Assembly (NCBI GenBank): GCA_002349055.1
Contig: DECD01000027.1
Coordinates: 50,531 to 56,860 of the forward strand
Length of the DNA stretch: 6,330 bases
Reading direction: 5' to 3'
Origin: Bacteroidales bacterium UBA2939
Lineage (GTDB): Bacteria; Bacteroidota; Bacteroidia; Bacteroidales; P3
In this document: piece by piece, positions 1 to 4,730 of the stretch
Layout of the letters: each line of letters opens with the position of its first letter
Numbering within the stretch: the stretch's first letter is position 1
Made by a program: the position numbers and the translations under genes
The notes under the pieces: generated by a model
What the model saw: only the letters and a program-made list of their open reading frames with translations
Databases searched by the model: none
Told to the model about the DNA's origin: nothing

Positions 1-52
1 CTTATAACGTCAACTTTCCGTTTTTATTGTGCGGGGCTTTGCGTTTCTTTCA

Positions 53-874
53 TTAGCCTTTGTCCTCCCTGCGGCGGGAAGCTGCGGGTGGCGAGGGCAA
101 TGAATCTGGCGCTGCTGTCGATTCCATAGCATTGGGGGCGGCAGTATTTTTTTTGTCCTCTACTGACGGCATTTCTCCATCCGTAATATTCACATCCTCA
201 GAAGTCTCGGTTAGCATAAGGCTGCCGGCGTAGGCGGTCTCGCTCCAGCGGCCGTCGTCGGTTTGCACCATGAGGTAGAGGTGCGCCGTGTGGCCGGCAA
301 AGAGGTCGGGCAGCACCACCGAGATACGCTTGTCGCGCCGATAGACGGGGGCCGCCAGAAACCCTCGGGCGGATTTGTACGGCTCCGGGAGGTCGGGCGC
401 ATAGACAAAGAGATACACCTGGTGGAAGGCATTGCCCAAGCCGCGGTCGAACTTGACGGTCAGCACGTTATCGGCCGTCCACGAAGCCTCTGTGGCCTCC
501 ACTCCCGGCACATCGCCCATACTCAGCACCAAGCGGCTGTAGTCGACCTTCAGCACCTCGTCTTCGAGGCTGAAAGCGTGCTGGTTGGCCTTCACGAAGA
601 GGTTACGGTTGGTCAGCCCCATCTCGCGCGCCTGGCTGCGCATCGTGGTGTTCAGCGCCCACTGCATCTCCGCCGCCAGCTGCACTTCCTGCTTGAACAT
701 GTTGCGATGGGACATCTGCTCCGGTGTGCGCGGATTCCTAACCTCGCGGTTATACGCTCGCATACAGCACTTTCCATTCCACATATACCCCACCACAGTG
801 CCCACCTTTCCGCTGAAAGGCCCCATAATGCCTTGAGAGAACTTTGCCATAAGATATAGTTTTTTATTACCCAT
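53..874 (-). CDS. DUF6266-like family protein of unknown function
   Basis: The 273-residue product begins, after a short leader, with a block typical of the Bacteroidetes DUF6266 family: a Gln-Gly-(Ile)-Met-Gly-Pro-Phe-Ser-Gly-Lys-Val-Gly stretch (residues 14-25), then a Trp-Asn-Gly and Met-Arg motif (32-39) and an Asn-Pro-Arg-Thr-Pro-Glu-Gln motif (47-53). A helical, Gln/Ala-rich stretch follows (about 56-105), then beta-rich segments (about 110-222) and a low-complexity Ala/Pro/Ser/Glu tail (about 223-273) that looks disordered. No signal peptide or membrane segment is visible. The family's role is unknown and none is assigned. The start at 874 is chosen because AGGAGAGGAG sits 6 nt upstream. 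Met9 (position 850) begins the conserved family block and is the alternative start, but has no such ribosome site. The gene is divergent from everything downstream, so it is probably unrelated to the redox cluster. The family call is from remembered motif pattern. Confidence 0.85.
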   Translation of the reverse strand: MGNKKLYLMAKFSQGIMGPFSGKVGTVVGYMWNGKCCMRAYNREVRNPRTPEQMSHRNMFKQEVQLAAEMQWALNTTMRSQAREMGLTNRNLFVKANQHAFSLEDEVLKVDYSRLVLSMGDVPGVEATEASWTADNVLTVKFDRGLGNAFHQVYLFVYAPDLPEPYKSARGFLAAPVYRRDKRISVVLPDLFAGHTAHLYLMVQTDDGRWSETAYAGSLMLTETSEDVNITDGEMPSVEDKKNTAAPNAMESTAAPDSLPSPPAASRRREDKG

Positions 875-878
875 AACG

Positions 879-952
879 TACTCCTCTCCTATTTATTGCT
901 TACTCGAGAAAAAAATAATAAACAGAGGAGTAATAGAGCGGTAAGAGGAGAG
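879..952 (-). promoter_or_regulatory. Strong Shine-Dalgarno with two complementary upstream segments
   Basis: Read on the minus strand, AGGAGAGGAG (890-881) lies 6 nt before the ATG at 874. The other starts in the window, apart from the internal flavodoxin start, have no recognisable Shine-Dalgarno. The leader contains a perfect 9-nt complement of the site (924-932 against 879-887, 36-nt AU-rich loop) and a separate 7-nt complement (946-952 against 884-890). Either could fold over the ribosome site, and the two pairings exclude each other. The complementarity is seen directly. A regulatory role is inference, and purine/pyrimidine-rich tracts produce such matches by chance. Confidence 0.45.
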
Positions 953-1142
953 TAAGACATAGAGGTTAGACGATGCTGTTTTTCAGCAGGGTACAGATGG
1001 GCAAAAATGGCAAAAATCTCGTCTTGATTAAGACCGCAGTACACCTACCAATCCGCAACAGGCTCTTTTATCTCTTTTAACATATCAACGATTTTGTCTA
1101 CCTGTTTTCTTTTCCAACCCAATCCGCTTGTGAAAGCCAATA

Positions 1143-1177
1143 TTTGCAGAAGTACAAACTTTTTCTGAATCTGCAAA
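1143..1177. repeat. Inverted repeat just upstream of the flavodoxin promoter
   Basis: TTTGCAGA (1143-1150) and TCTGCAAA (1170-1177) are perfect 8-nt inverted copies separated by 19 nt. The right arm ends about 20 nt before the -33 element at 1197. The position would suit a binding site for an activator or repressor of the plus-strand genes. This is inference only. The second promoter copy near 6212 does not carry this repeat upstream. Confidence 0.35.
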
Positions 1178-1181
1178 AAAT

Positions 1182-1233
1182 CCTTTCAAGTTTTGTTTTG
1201 CCAATTCGGATATTCTTCGTACCTTTGCATTTT
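1182..1233 (+). repeat. Promoter repeat, left copy
   Basis: This stretch aligns without gaps to 6197-6248. From 1185 to 1233 there are 47 identities in 49 positions, the differences being A1212/T6227 and C1223/T6238. The similarity stops abruptly at the start of the leader (1234), so the gene bodies and untranslated leaders are not part of the repeat. The conserved block is essentially a complete promoter from upstream of the -33 element to about the transcription start. Confidence 0.85.
1197..1227 (+). promoter_or_regulatory. Bacteroidetes sigma-ABfr-type promoter for the flavodoxin gene train
   Basis: TTTG (1197-1200), a 19-bp spacer and TACCTTTG (1220-1227) match the known Bacteroidetes consensus TTTG-N19-21-TAnnTTTG exactly. 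Transcription would start around 1232-1236 and leave a leader of about 30 nt before the ATG at 1262. No Shine-Dalgarno is present in this leader, as is common in this phylum. Confidence 0.85.
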
Positions 1234-1261
1234 GATAACGAACACCATTATATATAATAAT

Positions 1262-1786
1262 ATGAAGAAATTTGCATTTATCATCGCCGCTTGCTGCCTG
1301 ATGCTGGGCGCCTGCGCACAAAACAGCCAAAACGAAAACCAAGGAAAGGAGAACAACATGGGAAAGACCTTAATCGTTTATTTCTCGGCCACGGGCACCA
1401 CCAAGGCCGCCGCACAAAAGTTAGCGAAAGAATTTAATGCCGACCTCTACGAGATTGTCCCCGAGCAGGCGTATACCGCTGCCGACCTCGACTGGCGCGA
1501 CAAGGGCTCGCGCTCGACGCTCGAGATGAAGGACAAGAGCTCGCGTCCCGCCATCAAGGGCCGCTGCGAGAACATCGACCAGTACGACACCGTGTGGATC
1601 GGCTTCCCCATCTGGTGGTACACCGCCCCGACCATCGTCAACACCTTCATCGAGGCCCACGACCTCAGCGGCAAGGTGCTCAACGTCTTCGCCACCAGCG
1701 GCGGCAGCACCGTCGACGGCTCCTACAACGACCTCAAAAAAGCATATCCGCAGTACACCTGGGGCGACAGCCGGTTGATGAACTAA
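1262..1786 (+). CDS. Lipoprotein flavodoxin (Flavodoxin_4-like), short at the C-terminus
   Basis: The 174-residue product is an FMN-binding electron-transfer protein. It opens with a Sec lipoprotein signal: Met-Lys-Lys, a hydrophobic core, and lipobox Leu-Gly-Ala-Cys (15-18). A polar Gln/Asn linker leads to the flavodoxin domain from residue 34. The phosphate-binding loop is Ser-Ala-Thr-Gly-Thr-Thr (42-47) and the acidic Asp-Leu-Asp-Trp segment is 75-78. The Gly-Phe-Pro-Ile-Trp-Trp-Tyr motif (114-120) should stack on the flavin, and Ala-Thr-Ser-Gly-Gly-Ser (144-149) is the last loop. The protein stops at Arg-Leu-Met-Asn (171-174), where relatives as I remember them continue for roughly a dozen residues of final helix, so the C-terminus may be clipped. 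The start at 1262 sits 35 nt after the -7 element. An earlier in-frame Met at 1193 lies inside the promoter and is rejected. A second start at 1358 has a strong ribosome site. It is the first gene of the plus-strand train. Confidence 0.9.
   Translation: MKKFAFIIAACCLMLGACAQNSQNENQGKENNMGKTLIVYFSATGTTKAAAQKLAKEFNADLYEIVPEQAYTAADLDWRDKGSRSTLEMKDKSSRPAIKGRCENIDQYDTVWIGFPIWWYTAPTIVNTFIEAHDLSGKVLNVFATSGGSTVDGSYNDLKKAYPQYTWGDSRLMN
1345..1360 (+). promoter_or_regulatory. Internal ribosome binding site and start within the flavodoxin gene
   Basis: AAAGGAG (1345-1351) is followed 6 nt later by an in-frame ATG (1358-1360), codon 33. The codon falls exactly where the flavodoxin fold begins (Met-Gly-Lys-Thr-Leu-Ile-Val-Tyr). 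Initiation here would give a 142-residue protein without the lipoprotein signal, which would stay in the cytosol. The site is seen directly. Its use is inference, because Shine-Dalgarno sequences contribute weakly in Bacteroidetes and the linker codons (Gly-Lys-Glu-Asn) could create this by chance. Confidence 0.5.
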
Positions 1787-1787
1787 T

Positions 1788-1916
1788 ATGAAAGATATTG
1801 CACTGGTATTATCAAAATGCAATCAGCTCCTGGGTTGCAGTGTCAACCAAGTTGTTGATGTCGAGCGAGATTTATCTAAACGTGTCGAATTGCTCACGGT
1901 AAAAAAGGGATTATGA
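1788..1916 (+). CDS. Small ORF of 42 residues, unassigned
   Basis: This frame starts one base after the flavodoxin stop codon (TAA-T-ATG) and encodes 42 residues, Met-Lys-Asp-Ile-Ala-Leu-Val-Leu at the start and Lys-Lys-Gly-Leu at the end. It is not recognised. The composition is ordinary: two Cys (11 and 17), a hydrophobic N-terminal segment and a charged Asp-Val-Glu-Arg-Asp-Leu-Ser-Lys-Arg stretch (24-32), with no signal peptide or domain motif. The 1787-1974 stretch is visibly AT-richer than the genes on both sides. It may be a real coupled small gene, the remains of a foreign gene that replaced the flavodoxin tail, or chance. A 16-codon frame at 1918-1968 follows and is not called. Confidence 0.3.
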   Translation: MKDIALVLSKCNQLLGCSVNQVVDVERDLSKRVELLTVKKGL

Positions 1917-1974
1917 GATGACACAATATTTTTCGCTTTTCAACGTTATCTTTTCAAAAACCGACTAAGTAAAT

Positions 1975-3081
1975 ATGTTGCTGATAACACTTTTGATACT
2001 CCCGCTGGCAGGAATGACATATGTCTTGTGGCATATGTGGACGTTGCTTCCGCTGCCGGACGGCTGGAAGTGGCTCGTCATCGCGCTGGGCGTGCTTTGC
2101 TTTCTATCGCTGTTCCTTGTCTTCGGAGGGACGATGGATAAGTTGCCGGTGCCCCTCTCGCGTGTGCTGTATCAAATAGGCACTTCGTCGATATTCATCC
2201 TGCTCTATCTAGCAATGCTATTCCTCCTGCTCGACATTGGCCGCGCCGTCCATCTGATTCCTGCGGAGTGGCTCCGCAGCAACTGGGTGGCGACAGGATG
2301 CATCGCGGGAACTATAGTGATTCTGTTCCTTCTCGGGAATATCCATTACAACCATAAGGTGCGTGTCGGGTTGGAGCTGACTACCAGTAAGCCTTTGGCA
2401 AAGGACTATACCATCGTGATGGCCAGCGACCTCCATCTCGGCTACCACAACACGCGGAGCGACCTCGCCCGATGGGTGGACATGATCAACGCCGAGCATC
2501 CCGACTTGGTCCTTCTTGCGGGCGACATTGTGGACATCAGCGTCCGTCCGCTGCTGGAAGAGGGTATGGCAGAGGAGTTTCGGCGGATTGAGGCTCCGGT
2601 GTATACCTGCCTGGGAAATCACGAGTACTATAGCCACACACCGCTGGCAAAGAAGTTTTGTGAGGATGCCGGCATCCAGGTGCTCTGCGACACCTCTATT
2701 CTCATCGACAGCACGTTGTTGGTCATCGGCCGCGACGACCGCACCAATCCCCATCGCAAGACGGTGGGAACTTTACTCAATCAATCAAACAAGCTGACAG
2801 TCAAACAATCTTATACAATCCTGCTTGACCACCAGCCCTACGAACTCAACCTCTCCAAGGAGGCGGGTGTGGACTTCCAGTTCAGCGGTCACACCCATTA
2901 CGGACAAGTATGGCCTGTCTCGTGGATTACCAACGCGCTGTATGAGTGCGCATGGGGAGAGCACCGCCGCGGCGAGACACGCTACTATGTCTCCTCAGGG
3001 TTGGGCATCTGGGGCGGGAAGTTCCGCATCGGCACCCAGTCGGAATATGTGGTGGCAACACTAAAAAGAGTTAAGAGTTAA
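1975..3081 (+). CDS. Membrane-anchored metallophosphoesterase (YaeI/YkuE-like)
   Basis: The 368-residue product joins an N-terminal membrane part to a calcineurin-like phosphoesterase domain that hydrolyses phosphoester bonds with two metal ions. Hydrophobic segments lie at about 2-20, 34-51, 70-88 and 104-121. The catalytic domain starts near 145 with the family motifs in order: Asp-Leu-His (152-154), Gly-Asp-Ile-Val-Asp (183-187), Gly-Asn-His-Glu (214-217), His286 and Gly-His-Thr-His (305-308) followed by Tyr-Gly-Gln. This layout is that of the YaeI/YkuE branch, whose members have been linked to lipid or lipid A precursor hydrolysis; the substrate here is unknown. All metal ligands appear intact, so it should be active. 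It follows the flavodoxin region after an AT-rich gap and lies 34 nt before the aldo/keto reductase, so it is probably co-transcribed with it. No clear promoter is visible before it; TATCTTTT at 1950-1957 is a weak -7 candidate without a -33 partner. Confidence 0.92.
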   Translation: MLLITLLILPLAGMTYVLWHMWTLLPLPDGWKWLVIALGVLCFLSLFLVFGGTMDKLPVPLSRVLYQIGTSSIFILLYLAMLFLLLDIGRAVHLIPAEWLRSNWVATGCIAGTIVILFLLGNIHYNHKVRVGLELTTSKPLAKDYTIVMASDLHLGYHNTRSDLARWVDMINAEHPDLVLLAGDIVDISVRPLLEEGMAEEFRRIEAPVYTCLGNHEYYSHTPLAKKFCEDAGIQVLCDTSILIDSTLLVIGRDDRTNPHRKTVGTLLNQSNKLTVKQSYTILLDHQPYELNLSKEAGVDFQFSGHTHYGQVWPVSWITNALYECAWGEHRRGETRYYVSSGLGIWGGKFRIGTQSEYVVATLKRVKS

Positions 3082-3087
3082 GAATTG
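3067..3087 (+). repeat. Heptanucleotide tandem repeat across the metallophosphoesterase stop
   Basis: AGAGTTA occurs twice in tandem (3067-3073, 3074-3080) and a third time in degenerate form, AGAATTG (3081-3087). The two perfect units encode the last residues and the stop codon of the metallophosphoesterase (stop 3079-3081), so repeat slippage would change its C-terminus. The 34-nt gap to the next gene carries nothing else beyond an A-rich leader. Confidence 0.55.
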
Positions 3088-3115
3088 AGCAATCAAACAA
3101 ATAAACATCAAATCA

Positions 3116-4333
3116 ATGAAGAAAACACTTATTACCCTTTGTGCTGTGGCCTCAATGATATTTGCCGGCTGCAAGCAGCAGCAGAAACAGACAGATATGA
3201 AATTCCGACCTCTGGGAAATACGGGCCTGATGGTGAGTGAGATAAGCATCGGCTGCGGAGGCTTTGAGAAACTCGACAGCGCGGCATCGCTGGAACTGAT
3301 GACGATGGCGCTCGACAGCGGCATGAATTATATCGACATCTACGATTGCACACCCAAGACACGCTCTAATATCGGCTACGCCTTGCAGGGCCGCCGTGAC
3401 GAGATGATTATCCAGGGGCATATCGGGACAATCTACAAGGATGGGCAACATTGCCGCACACGTGATGTGGAGGAATGCAAAGCCGGTTTCCAGGACCTCC
3501 TCGATCGTCTGCAAACCGACCATATCGAGGTGGGTATGATACATATCACCGACAGCCGAGAGGAGTGGGAGGAGATACAGAACTCGCCCTTCCTCGACTA
3601 TGTCTTCCAGCTGAAGAAAGAGGGCAAAATTAAGCACATAGGTCTCAGCAGCCACAACGCCGAGGTGGCCCTGATGGCCGCCAAAAGCGGCTGGGTGGAG
3701 GTTATCATGTTCAGCCTCAACCCCGCCTTCGACCGTCTGCGCGGCGGCGCCATCCCCTGGGAGGAGGGCGCGATGGACAACCTGCAAGCCGGCATCGACC
3801 CCGTGCGTGTGGAGTTCTACGACTACTGCGCCACGCATAAGATTGGCGTGACGGTGATGAAGGCCTTCGGCGGCGGCGGCCGTCTGCTCGACGCGAAGAC
3901 CTCGCCCCTCGGTGTGGCCTACACTCCCGAGCAATGTATCGCCTACTGCCTGGCCAAACCCTGCATCTCGACCTGCATCCTCGGCATCGACAACCTCGAT
4001 GAGTTGAAAGCCGACCTTCACTGGATGCACGCCACCGAAGCGGAGAAAGACTACACCGCTGTCGGCACACGTGCTGCTGCCGACAAAGGCGGCGACTGCA
4101 CATACTGCAACCACTGCTCTCCCTGCACTCAGAGCATCCCCATCGCCAAGGTCAACGAGCTGCTCGACAAAGCTGAAACTGAAGGTTTGACACCCGAGCT
4201 GCAAGCCAAGTACGATGCCCTACCCCACCACGCGGGAGAGTGCACCCATTGCGGCGCCTGTATGAGCCGCTGCCCCTTCGGTGTCGACATCCCCGCCAAG
4301 ATGGACAAAGCCAAAGAGGTGTTCGGGAAATAG
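3116..4333 (+). CDS. Lipoprotein aldo/keto reductase with two C-terminal [4Fe-4S] motifs
   Basis: The 405-residue product has a Sec lipoprotein signal with lipobox Phe-Ala-Gly-Cys (16-19), a Gln/Lys linker, an aldo/keto reductase barrel (about 28-320) and a ferredoxin-like C-terminus. The barrel opens with Phe-Arg-Pro-Leu-Gly-Asn-Thr-Gly-Leu (30-38). By eye, Asp74 and His143 of the classical Asp/Tyr/Lys/His tetrad are kept, the Tyr position is Thr79, and the Lys position reads His102 in Gln-Gly-His-Ile-Gly. I believe this occurs in a known Fe-S aldo/keto reductase subfamily. Cys328, 331, 334 and 337 form the first cluster motif; Cys376, 379, 382 and 386 followed by Pro form the second. Such enzymes probably exchange electrons with NAD(P)H and ferredoxin or flavodoxin, which fits the flavodoxin neighbours. 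The oddity is a Sec lipoprotein signal on a protein needing iron-sulfur clusters and nucleotide. Met28 (3197) starts the barrel but has no ribosome site. The start at 3116 follows a 34-nt A-rich gap. Confidence 0.92.
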   Translation: MKKTLITLCAVASMIFAGCKQQQKQTDMKFRPLGNTGLMVSEISIGCGGFEKLDSAASLELMTMALDSGMNYIDIYDCTPKTRSNIGYALQGRRDEMIIQGHIGTIYKDGQHCRTRDVEECKAGFQDLLDRLQTDHIEVGMIHITDSREEWEEIQNSPFLDYVFQLKKEGKIKHIGLSSHNAEVALMAAKSGWVEVIMFSLNPAFDRLRGGAIPWEEGAMDNLQAGIDPVRVEFYDYCATHKIGVTVMKAFGGGGRLLDAKTSPLGVAYTPEQCIAYCLAKPCISTCILGIDNLDELKADLHWMHATEAEKDYTAVGTRAAADKGGDCTYCNHCSPCTQSIPIAKVNELLDKAETEGLTPELQAKYDALPHHAGECTHCGACMSRCPFGVDIPAKMDKAKEVFGK

Positions 4334-4369
4334 CATATAGGAGGGAACTGTCCCCATACCACATGGTGA

Positions 4370-4423
4370 ATCGGCTCAAAAGAAACACAAATCCACCTGT
4401 TTTTTATCCGCAAATGAGCCGAT
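4370..4423. repeat. 9-bp inverted repeat with 36-nt spacer
   Basis: ATCGGCTCA (4370-4378) and TGAGCCGAT (4415-4423) are perfect inverted copies. The spacer contains a T6 run (CTGTTTTTTATCC). The pair lies between the aldo/keto reductase stop (4333) and the promoter-like element at 4441. It could be an operator, a weak transcript structure, or the end of a lost mobile segment that brought the Fic fragment. It is not a classical terminator, because the T run is inside the loop. The arms are GC-rich against an AT-rich background, which makes chance less likely, though this was not tested. Confidence 0.4.
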
Positions 4424-4440
4424 AATTGAAAAATAATTGC

Positions 4441-4448
4441 TATTTTTG
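4441..4448 (+). promoter_or_regulatory. Candidate -7 element (TATTTTTG) before the Fic fragment
   Basis: TATTTTTG matches the Bacteroidetes -7 consensus TAnnTTTG and is followed by a 25-nt leader to the ATG at 4474. No TTTG is found at the required 19-21 bp upstream, so the -33 element is weak or missing. It also forms the right arm of a 7-bp AT-only palindrome (AAAAATA 4429-4435, TATTTTT 4441-4447). If used, it would give the fragment, the hydrolase and the second flavodoxin an independent promoter. Confidence 0.45.
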
Positions 4449-4473
4449 CACCGATTTTCATCTTTACACGACG

Positions 4474-4719
4474 ATGGATATATATAGGGAGGTTCTTCTG
4501 TCATACATCCAGGCCTTTGCTGACGGCAACAAGCGAACTGCCCGAATCACAAGCAACGCTATCCTGATAGCCAATGGCTATTGCCCGTTGAGTTTCCGTT
4601 CGGTCGACTCCATTGACTACAAGAAAGCCATGCTCATTTTCTACGAACAGAACAACCTCTATGCTTTCAAGCAAATCTTCATGGAGCAGTTCAAGTTCGC
4701 CGTAAGGGAGTATTTTTAG
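4474..4719 (+). CDS. Fic-domain protein fragment (C-terminal part only)
   Basis: The 81-residue product carries the end of a Fic domain, the fold that transfers AMP or similar groups to target proteins. Residues 13-24 read Gln-Ala-Phe-Ala-Asp-Gly-Asn-Lys-Arg-Thr-Ala-Arg, the Fic motif HPFx(D/E)GN(G/K)RxxR with Gln-Ala in place of the catalytic His-Pro. The rest (Tyr-Cys-Pro-Leu-Ser-Phe-Arg-Ser-Val-Asp, 36-45, and the following helices to Tyr80-Phe81) matches the tail of Fic proteins as I remember them. Full Fic proteins are usually 200 residues or more, so the N-terminal helices and, if present, the inhibitory segment are missing. The lack of the His predicts no AMP transfer. The start at 4474 is chosen because an earlier in-frame ATG (4426) lies upstream of the -7 element. 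It sits 11 nt before the hydrolase gene and is probably a pseudogene-like remnant or a repurposed small protein. Confidence 0.75.
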   Translation: MDIYREVLLSYIQAFADGNKRTARITSNAILIANGYCPLSFRSVDSIDYKKAMLIFYEQNNLYAFKQIFMEQFKFAVREYF

Positions 4720-4730
4720 AATAGACGATT

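Larger units (their letters stand above)
875..1181. other. AT-rich divergent intergenic region without a gene
   Basis: No credible coding sequence was found here. It holds the leader of the minus-strand DUF6266-like gene (875 to about 1000). There is a 5-bp hairpin TGCTG/CAGCA with a T5 loop (974-988) and a tandem 9-mer GGCAAAAAT (1000-1008 and 1009-1017). On the minus strand that repeat reads ATTTTTGCC twice and resembles a weak -7 element. A small palindrome GTCTT-GATT-AAGAC lies at 1021-1034. An inverted repeat at 1143-1177 abuts the promoter of the plus-strand genes. No good -33/-7 pair was found for the minus-strand gene. Confidence 0.6.

Noticed and set aside
263..859. Open frame on the plus strand opposite the DUF6266-like gene
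   Set aside because: Its translation is His/Arg/Leu-rich without domain pattern, and it lies within a minus-strand gene with a strong ribosome site and family motifs.
974..1034. TGCTG-T5-CAGCA hairpin and GTCTT-GATT-AAGAC palindrome as regulatory sites or terminators
   Set aside because: Stems of 5 bp without a T tract in the right place, and neither is aligned with a promoter; likely chance in AT-rich DNA.
1193..1261. Upstream extension of the flavodoxin to an ATG at 1193
   Set aside because: That ATG lies within the promoter, before the predicted transcription start, and the extension would bury the lipoprotein signal.
1918..1968. 16-codon frame before the metallophosphoesterase
   Set aside because: Too short, no ribosome site, and no features beyond an AT-rich composition.
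3152..4204. Long open frame on the minus strand opposite the aldo/keto reductase
   Set aside because: It lies wholly within a gene with clear family motifs and its translation shows no recognisable domain. It is the expected shadow of GC-rich third codon positions.
4343..4354. GGGA-ACTG-TCCC hairpin after the aldo/keto reductase as a terminator
   Set aside because: Only a 4-bp stem and no following T run, so it is too weak to call.
4426..4473. Upstream extension of the Fic fragment to an ATG at 4426
   Set aside because: The extension covers the -7-like element and adds a Cys/Phe-rich stretch without similarity to Fic proteins. It stays possible only if transcription comes through from upstream.
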